Shown piece by piece: positions 58,351-64,000 of a DNA stretch of 64,000 nucleotides; positions within the stretch are counted from its first letter, which is position 1; each line of letters opens with the position of its first letter. The position numbers and the translations under genes were made by a program. This DNA comes from Manduca sexta. Its lineage: Eukaryota > Arthropoda > Insecta > Lepidoptera > Sphingidae. A model generated the notes under the pieces. It worked only from the letters and a program-made list of their open reading frames with translations, had not been told where the DNA came from and ran no database searches. Where the stretch lies: assembly GCF_014839805.1 (NCBI RefSeq), contig NC_051129.1:930001-994000 (forward strand), read 5' to 3'.

Positions 58351-58620
58351 ATGAAGCTCCTTACGGCTGTTGTGATGCTTTGGAGTCTGTGTGCTATGGT
58401 GCACGCAGCCGGAGAGCGCCAGTACTGCGGGAGGACGTTGGCGAATGCCCGGGAGCTGCTCTGCAGTAACTACAACTTGGTGAAGCGCTCCTCAATGGAG
58501 GGAGAAGACTGGTGGTGGAACAGAGCGATGTTGAAGTCCACCAGGGGCAAGCGCAATGGCATTGTGGAGGAATGCTGCTATAAGCCTTGTAGCGTTGATG
58601 AACTCCTTACATACTGCTAG
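58351..58620 (+). CDS. ILP20, insulin-like precursor, gamma class
   Basis: 89 residues: signal about 1-20, Cys26 and Cys38 (YCGRTLANARELLC), KR 45-46, a short C-peptide with WWW at 54-56, RGKR 65-68, and an A chain 69-89 that starts NGIVEECCYKPC and ends LLTYC. The single residue before Gly-Ile, the WWW run and the outer location match ILP1 at the other end. Its GIVEECC core is the most conventional insulin A-chain start in the cluster. Polyadenylation signal 58633-58638. It pairs with ILP19 and closes the cluster. Confidence 0.94.
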   Translation: MKLLTAVVMLWSLCAMVHAAGERQYCGRTLANARELLCSNYNLVKRSSMEGEDWWWNRAMLKSTRGKRNGIVEECCYKPCSVDELLTYC

Positions 58621-60639
58621 AAGATAAAGAGGAATAAAGAAATCGACAAGTAATGAAGTTACCAATGAAACATGGCAAAATATTTTAGACTAGTGATTTT
58701 TTTTTTCGTTTGCTTATTTATGTCGTAATAATAGTTATTTTGCTAAATCAGTATAACATTCGTGTAAACAATAAATCGCTAATTAACTGTAACTATTAAC
58801 TGTCAACTGCAGGTATTACAATTTTATCATATATAATATGTATTACTCACTAGTGGTTAAAGATAAATAAACAAGTTTCTTTGTAGCATTGTATTTTACT
58901 AAATTCATCTACCTTGGTATTCTGCATTATCAAAGCAAAGCTTATCTGTATTAAAAATCAGAATGGTATACCAGATTAGGAAATCATATATTTGCTGTTA
59001 CGTATTTCTAAACCTTTAAGAATGGTGGAGCACCGAAAAATATTACTCGTGCTCTAAAATGTGCACTGCAGTCGTATTGTCATAGAACGATGTCACCGAG
59101 ACGTTTTATAAACTTAAAAAAGGTAGTTACACTTGTAAAGGTATTATTATTATCTTTACTTTTAAAGATACTATTTTTTTTACATTATTATACATATCTT
59201 AAAAATAATAATGCATATAAAAATGAATCAACTACCGATGGCGCAGCTCAAGACCCAAGCCACCGGTGGTTAGGAATTCAAAGTGAGGAATCTACTCAAA
59301 AAAAATCTGCATCTGGCTTCTGAGAATTATTATTATTAGGTTATACTTGTATTGTACATAATTATGTACTACTTCAAAAGGACCCAAATACAAATCTCTG
59401 GATTCATTTTATTTGTACAATAAAAAAGTTCCAGCAACTTTCTATTTTATTGAGGGTTGGTACCAATTTAAGTACCGTATTTTTAAAGGAAATCCCGAAC
59501 ATCAACTTAACAAGAACTTAAATTTAGGAGTCATCTTATTCACGTATTAAGTTATTAAACCTTAAGTATTCCTCGTTATTGGGCATAACAACACTTATTA
59601 GTAAGCGGTAATCATGAATCGTTGAATTTTAATCGGGCTTAATTTAGAAAGTGTTATAATTTGAATATTTATGATTATGTCTAATTTTTGTAAAATAAGT
59701 AACTATACGTACGTTATTGATATTGTTTGTAGTAAAATGTTAAAATAATACTACTAAATCGATAATAAAAATCTTTCATGATCAGAAAGCTGCAACCTTT
59801 TTTCAATAATATAGGTTATTTTATTTTAGTAATTCTTTGTTCGGAAAAATGCAGTGTTTATATTTAAGGACCTCCAAGAACAACATTAGTATTATTTAGA
59901 TTGGTACTGCGTCGTCAATTACTTCATATTTAGTTTTTAGAAGCGCTATCGAATCATCATTTACACAGAGATGATATCACAAATAAAACTATGGTTCAGT
60001 TAGTTACTCCGAGCGAATCTGGTAAGGTTTGTCATTGCTTTATAATAATTTAAAAATAGTTGGAACAGTATTGAATAAGCCTCATGTTATCAACCTCAAT
60101 CAGTTGATCTACGGCGCGGTGGTCACTGTCTATTGTCAGCAGATAAAACCCTGATAACATTGTACATATCGCTTTATTAGTTGTGGGAAACTGTTTCGGA
60201 ACGGGTTTTATACTTACATGTTTATTAGTTGATAAGATTTTTATAGATTTGAGTTTAGACATTTGATATGGCACCATGATTAACATTCCCTACATCAGTA
60301 TTATATAAGGAAATTGATTTTACTTTGTAGTTTACGGCACAAATACTTCTTAATAATTATCAAGTAAACGTTTGTAAAGGTGTTTAAATATATGTTAGAA
60401 GACGCATAAACAGTTAACGGATTTGGATAAAACCTTGACATAAATAGACAACGCTCAGTTCTATAGACTATGATCGTAAATACTTGGATTATAAGTTTTC
60501 ACGGGGACGAAGGCGCGCGTAACAATTAGCCTAAAACAATAATAAAGGCAGCGCACATGTATTCACAAACAATACTATGAGGAAGCACAGCGTCGGCAAT
60601 TTCATATTTTTCTTTTATGTTATTTCATAGTTTTCTTTT

Positions 60640-60815
60640 TTTTTTATCTGACAGCCAACTTAAGTAGAGTTCTATCTCAATATTAGCCAATCATAATGCT
60701 TAACCTATGCACTGCAAAGGCGTCACGCCGAAAGCTTAAAGCACTGACAAACAGACTTATAAACACAGCATTGCTCCGTACTTAGCTAAGTAACGTTTGT
60801 GAATACGGACCTAAG
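60640..60815. mobile_element. Diverged relative of the MITE at 51.36 kb
   Basis: 'tatctcaatattagccaatcataatg', 'gcactgcaaaggc' and 'acagcattgctccgtacttagc' match the element at 51359-51623 with changes; the right inverted repeat 'gtttgtgaatacgg' is present. The left end is lost or decayed. Confidence 0.6.
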
Positions 60816-61365
60816 TTTTCTTTGAGGGTAAGTAGGAAAGGGGAAAAATATATAACCCTGAAACATTAGGATTTAAAGCTTTATTTTTAATTTTAATCGG
60901 TTATTAACTAGTATAAATAAGTAAACAATGAAAATTAGTAGACAGCTCTTGCTGTCTCCTCTTGGAAGTGATTCAGTTTAAGTGCCTGTCTAAGGTAACC
61001 AGAGCTGATTTACAGCCACTCCTGGGCCCTTTAGTGTTAGACTGGGTAATAAGAAGTTAGGTCCAACTCCTCCATTCATTAATACGCATTTATATATTCT
61101 TTCGTAGTTTCTTAAAACATCAGGTGAATTGAATTCTCATTTCCTAGTCTAACTTAAATCTAGCCTAGATAAAGACAATGTCGAGACGAGCATCTAACTC
61201 TCCTTACACGCACTAACCGGCACGTTATCTCGCAATCTAGAAACGCGATCTTGTTATTCAGCATTAATTGAATTGATCTCCAACTATCGTGCGGTATACG
61301 GTAGCTCCGTGCAATCATGGAATCAACCGCAATCGATAAACCAATAGTATAATTACTATGTACAA

Positions 61366-61425
61366 GATGCCGCAGCTGGCGTGAGATGGGAGGTAGCGGG
61401 TTCGATTCCGCCGGATTATGACATT
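61366..61425 (+). repeat. tRNA-like SINE head remnant
   Basis: 'gccgcagctggcgtgag' and 'agcgggttcgattccgcc' look like A- and B-boxes of a Pol III promoter. There is no cloverleaf with a paired acceptor stem, so I read it as a SINE head and not a tRNA gene. Confidence 0.4.
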
Positions 61426-62174
61426 TGTAAATATGTGTTTTTGGTTTTGTGGTGTGGATGAGAGTCCGTAGTTGGACATACAAGACTTATTCTTTATTTT
61501 TTTATTTATTTATTATTTATATGTATATACTATTATTTACTATGTAATGTGGGGTTAATTATATTAGTGTTCAACCAGCTTTTGTATTTATATTTATGTT
61601 CAAGTTAAAGTAATCACAATATAAATATATAAACAAGAAGTCGTTGCAAAGTTTTATTGGTAGATGAATTTAAAAAATAATTACACTTACTATATTTGGA
61701 ATTAATTTGTTTACCAACCCTTATGCCCTAATTAAATCCATATCCCCTAGAAATAAATACACAAACAATGTTAATAAATATTTTTCAATTATTTCTCGGA
61801 AATTAAAAGCTAATGCGCGCATCAAGATCATTGTGCTTCAGTAATTAATATTATTAACAACTTTAACACAACGGGATAATGACCATACAAGCAAAATAAT
61901 CGCATTATAACCATAAAGAGAATTGTTTGTATCTGTGCCGCATCAATATTATTGTATATTTTCAAAACTTAAACGACATACTTATTATTTTCATTCATAA
62001 GCCAAGGCAATGCGAGTGTAATGCCATTATAATTTGAATGCATTAGGTATCGTAATAAGTAGTAACACGCGCATTAGCGGCTGTCTGTACCGCTCGAGTA
62101 TTGAAACCCATCACTCGTGACGGCATAAGAAATGTGTTTGTTTGGTTCGAGTTAACAGCTTTTCGATGGGTTAT

Positions 62175-62452
62175 CTATATATATAAAAATCCCTATTTCC
62201 CTTGGTCAAGCCATCGCGCGTGAACGGCTGGACCGATTTCACTATTTTTTTGTTGTGTTTGTTATTGTCAGAAGGTTCTTATGATAGAAAAAAATCAAAA
62301 AATTGCGCGGAACATAAGAAAATTTAAGAAAACTTAGCGAAAATATTAATTTTATATAACTGTCAATTGTTTGAAATAACTTTCAGTGATTGACAGAATG
62401 CGCGCTGCAAATTCATAATTAAGAAGGGACAACGTCTTTCGGGTCAACTAGT
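62175..62452 (-). repeat. Dispersed repeat R5, reverse copy
   Basis: Reads in reverse 'actagttgacccgaaagacg' to 'gatggcttgaccaagggaaatagggat', matching the copy at 43944-44190 in unit B. Confidence 0.75.
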
Positions 62453-64000
62453 ACTCTTTTAAATGCGAAAATAACTTACGCTTTCAGGGATAATCTCTTA
62501 ACTATACTTAAATTGTGACAGGGTGAGCTTGAATTCGAAGAAATATATAATTTTTTTTCTATACAAGTCTGTATGTTTACTCAAAATTAGGTTAATTTAT
62601 GTGCCTAATTTTGTCGAAATTATTTACCAAATTAGTAGTCAACATCCAAAGATCTTCAAAAACTTTCAAAATAACGAAGACACGAATATGTATCTTTGTA
62701 ACCATAAGTTCGTTATTGTTGCATTAAGGTTCTTAACTAACCATTTAATGTTAACGCTATATCTCATACCTTGGGTTACTGTGGTGCCTCCAGGCGCGAT
62801 CGCACCTCGTTCGTATCGACTCGGGTATTATCGAACCACCATTATGAATTAACGATCTCACACTACTATTTGTAACGTTAAGTTAGGAATTGAAAAATTT
62901 TGGAACGGACTCCCTGCGTCGGCGTTTGCTTGTTACTTGTCTTTGAAACGAGGTTTAAAAAGTGTCCTAACTTCGCTATAGGCACCGGATTGGCTGTATT
63001 TATGACATTGTTTACGTCCTTGGGTGCCAGAACTGTTTCATTAGACAGACAACTTGCTCGTTCTCCTTTTTCGCCTCAATAAAGCGGTGATGAAAGGCCG
63101 AAGTGAGAATTAAATTTATTACTTTTTCGTAAACAGTAATAAGTCTTTACGAGAACAATCGTGGCGATTATGGGTTTCTTGATTACCTGCCTGCCTACCC
63201 CTTTGGAGGTCTAAGTCTAGTATCTTAGGTGTATTAAAGTAACAGATATAATAGCTTTGATATTATCATGCTTAAAAAAAACGAGGTCGGAACAAAAAAA
63301 AATTGCGTTATAATTTCTTTTACCATAAAATAAGCGTTTTAATTCCTAGAACTAGAAAGAAAATTTCACAACAACACGGAATAATATTTTTCAAAAGCGT
63401 TTCTTTGCCAGTAGTCAGTTAGTAATTACTTCAGTTCTGTGGCTGGTAATGCAATTTGTTTCAGTGTTGCCAGACAGAAAATTTAATATAAGACTTTGTT
63501 TAATCTCCGCGCCTTTATGAATGTGAAAAAAACTGCAAATGGAATCTCCTGGCATAAACCGCCGACGTGATGTTTCCAGTAAAACAAAGCTAACGACCGC
63601 ATTAAACAACTACGAAATTAAATTCGCAACGCTACACCTCAAAAAGTATTCACCTTGCAACATTAAAAAACGGGACATTAAAAAGCGCGCGTCGCTGCCT
63701 TTCAATGAAAACGTTGAAGGGCCGGTTCCAAGTCTACGAATTACGTCAAATTCCACGCATGGCGCTGCATCTAGAATTATAATTGCCCTTTCTCTAAAAG
63801 CGCATGATAAATCTTTCGCTGCGATGAAGATTATAAAAATAAAAATAAAAATAAACAGTCTCCGGAACGCGGCGATGATAGTATGACAAATTAATCGGAA
63901 CGCGTCCGCGACGGTTTGTAACAATTTGAAAATAGAACTACTCGTGTCTGCCCAAGTAGAGGCTGGCTGGCGGCCTTATTTTTTTATTTGTTTTGATATT

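Larger units (their letters stand above)
58621..64000. other. Gene-poor right flank
   Basis: No gene is recognised. It contains a MITE relative (about 60640-60815), a SINE-head scrap (61366-61425) and an R5 repeat (62175-62452). Overlapping opposite frames of 115 and 104 codons at 63539-63924 show no family features and a low-complexity Lys/Ile stretch. An exon of a distant gene cannot be excluded. Confidence 0.5.

Noticed and set aside
63539..63924. Opposed frames of 115 and 104 codons
   Set aside because: They overlap each other, include a run of AAAAT repeats translated as Ile/Lys or Phe/Ile, and match nothing known to me.

Overview
The window looks like AT-rich nuclear DNA of a moth or butterfly (Lepidoptera). 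Its recognisable content is one large cluster of insulin-like hormone genes of the bombyxin type, spanning about 21.8-58.6 kb. I count twenty intact, intronless, secreted precursors, called ILP1-ILP20 here from left to right. Each has a signal peptide, a B chain with C-x11-C, a Lys-Arg cut, a C-peptide, an Arg-Gly-Lys-Arg cut, and an A chain with CC-x3-C-x8-C. The lineage call rests on intronless bombyxin-like genes in opposed pairs and on tRNA-derived SINEs and 'cccgcggcttcgcccgcg' repeats of the kind common in Lepidoptera. I do not name a species.

Layout. 1-21.8 kb: no gene recognised, only decayed repeats. 21.8-58.6 kb: the genes alternate strand strictly (-,+,-,+...), giving ten head-to-head pairs. 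Seven pairs are separated by only 344-426 bp; pairs 1, 4 and 9 are wider (775, 1304 and 1067 bp). Each gene has its own TATA box, and most share an upstream GAATAYTAAT box and an initiator-like ATCACATTCAC about 28 bp after the TATA. 58.6-64 kb: no gene recognised, only repeats.

Classes. Alpha genes (B chain ARVYCGRR, A chain CCxxPC): ILP2, 4, 6, 9, 11, 13, 15, 17, with ILP18 and ILP19 more distant. Beta genes (B chain QRFCGRR, A chain CCxxAC): ILP5, 7, 8, 10, 12, 14, 16, with ILP3 divergent. Gamma genes are the two outermost, ILP1 and ILP20, with WWW in the C-peptide. Left of about 34.7 kb, beta and gamma genes are on the minus strand and alpha genes on the plus strand. To the right this is reversed. 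The centre is the beta/beta pair ILP7/ILP8, so the cluster reads as roughly mirror-symmetric. Pairs 5-7 (37.8-46.4 kb) are a recent tandem amplification with homologous flanks.

Working together: the precursors should enter the secretory pathway, be cut at the basic sites and give disulfide-linked A/B hormones, presumably acting through the insulin receptor. The shared promoters suggest co-regulated alpha/beta pairs. Oddities include a stop-loss in ILP8, a mosaic ILP18, and a conserved W-x-W plus RGKR feature of the C-peptide.
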